From: Candidatus Omnitrophota bacterium
GTDB taxonomy: Bacteria; Omnitrophota; Gorgyraeia; Gygaellales; Profunditerraquicolaceae
DNA: 13,008 nt
Assembly: GCA_030018895.1 (NCBI GenBank)
Contig: JASEHM010000008.1
Span: forward strand, 1-13,008
Reading direction: 5' to 3'
Shown: positions 12,920 through 13,008 of the stretch, in pieces
Layout of the letters: the number at the start of each line of letters is the position of its first letter
Numbering within the stretch: position 1 is the stretch's first letter
Notes under the pieces: generated by a model
The model's database searches: none
What the model saw: only the letters and a program-made list of their open reading frames with translations
Told to the model about the DNA's origin: nothing
Translations under genes and position numbers: made by a program

Positions 12920-13008
12920 TCAAGTATTTTGTTTTTAAAAATCTGAATCAAAGGCGAAATTGCTTCGAAGCCGAATACCCAACTCTGCTTCGCTCAAAAT
13001 GCTTTCGC

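Noticed and set aside
12935..13008. Open minus-strand frame running in from the window edge to TAA at 12935-12937
   Set aside because: Only 24 codons are visible with no start and no recognisable domain. The segment contains GCTTCGAAGC (12962-12971, a perfect palindrome) and repeated GCTTCG/CTTTCG words, so it may equally be repeat DNA. I could not support a gene call.

Overview
All recognisable genes lie on the minus strand, so in transcription order the window runs from about 12919 down to 127. It is a bacterial chromosome segment of housekeeping and central-metabolism genes: HPr (ptsH) - EI (ptsI) - sugar-1-phosphate nucleotidyltransferase - S-adenosylmethionine synthase (metK) - adenosylhomocysteinase (ahcY) - a decayed MNT/HI0074-type pair - a small secreted Cys-rich protein - 6-phosphofructokinase - class II aldolase - the AmmeMemoRadiSam trio (amrS, amrB, amrA) - rsmE. 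The secreted protein starts with a signal peptide followed by TTYYPSPYGSYREL, a signature I associate with Candidatus Omnitrophota and related lineages. That, the AT-rich composition and the hairpin repeats suggest an uncultivated Omnitrophota-like bacterium. This assignment is from memory and is moderate only.

Functionally the window has three themes. One is sugar phosphate chemistry: the PTS phosphorelay proteins without any EII, a sugar nucleotidyltransferase coupled to ptsI by an ATGA overlap, and adjacent phosphofructokinase and aldolase. The second is SAM chemistry: MetK makes SAM, AhcY clears SAH, AmrS is a radical-SAM enzyme and RsmE is a SAM-dependent rRNA methyltransferase. The third is the AmmeMemoRadiSam system, whose function is still unknown. 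Here AmrS and AmrB both have N-terminal signal-like hydrophobic segments, and AmrB and AmrA are joined in one reading frame by a linker made of hairpin repeat DNA.

The least ordinary content is small repeats that reshape genes. (1) Three MITE-like elements (1-123, 3680-3821, 8768-8932) share a two-hairpin core. They lie just downstream of rsmE, fba and metK, and the one at metK has 12-bp perfect terminal inverted repeats, a 6-bp direct repeat at its flanks, and supplies the metK stop codon. (2) Tandem arrays with a strict 7-bp period but different unit sequences occur at 2468-2495, 3635-3662, 7408-7459, 8298-8325 and 10125-10160; several lie inside coding sequence. (3) A hairpin cluster at 1484-1618 encodes the AmrB-AmrA linker. 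The MNT/HI0074-like pair appears to be degrading: an in-frame amber codon in one gene and no standard start codon at the expected place in the other.

No tRNA, rRNA, CRISPR array, prophage or complete transposase gene was seen. No intergenic stretch over 300 bases is empty.
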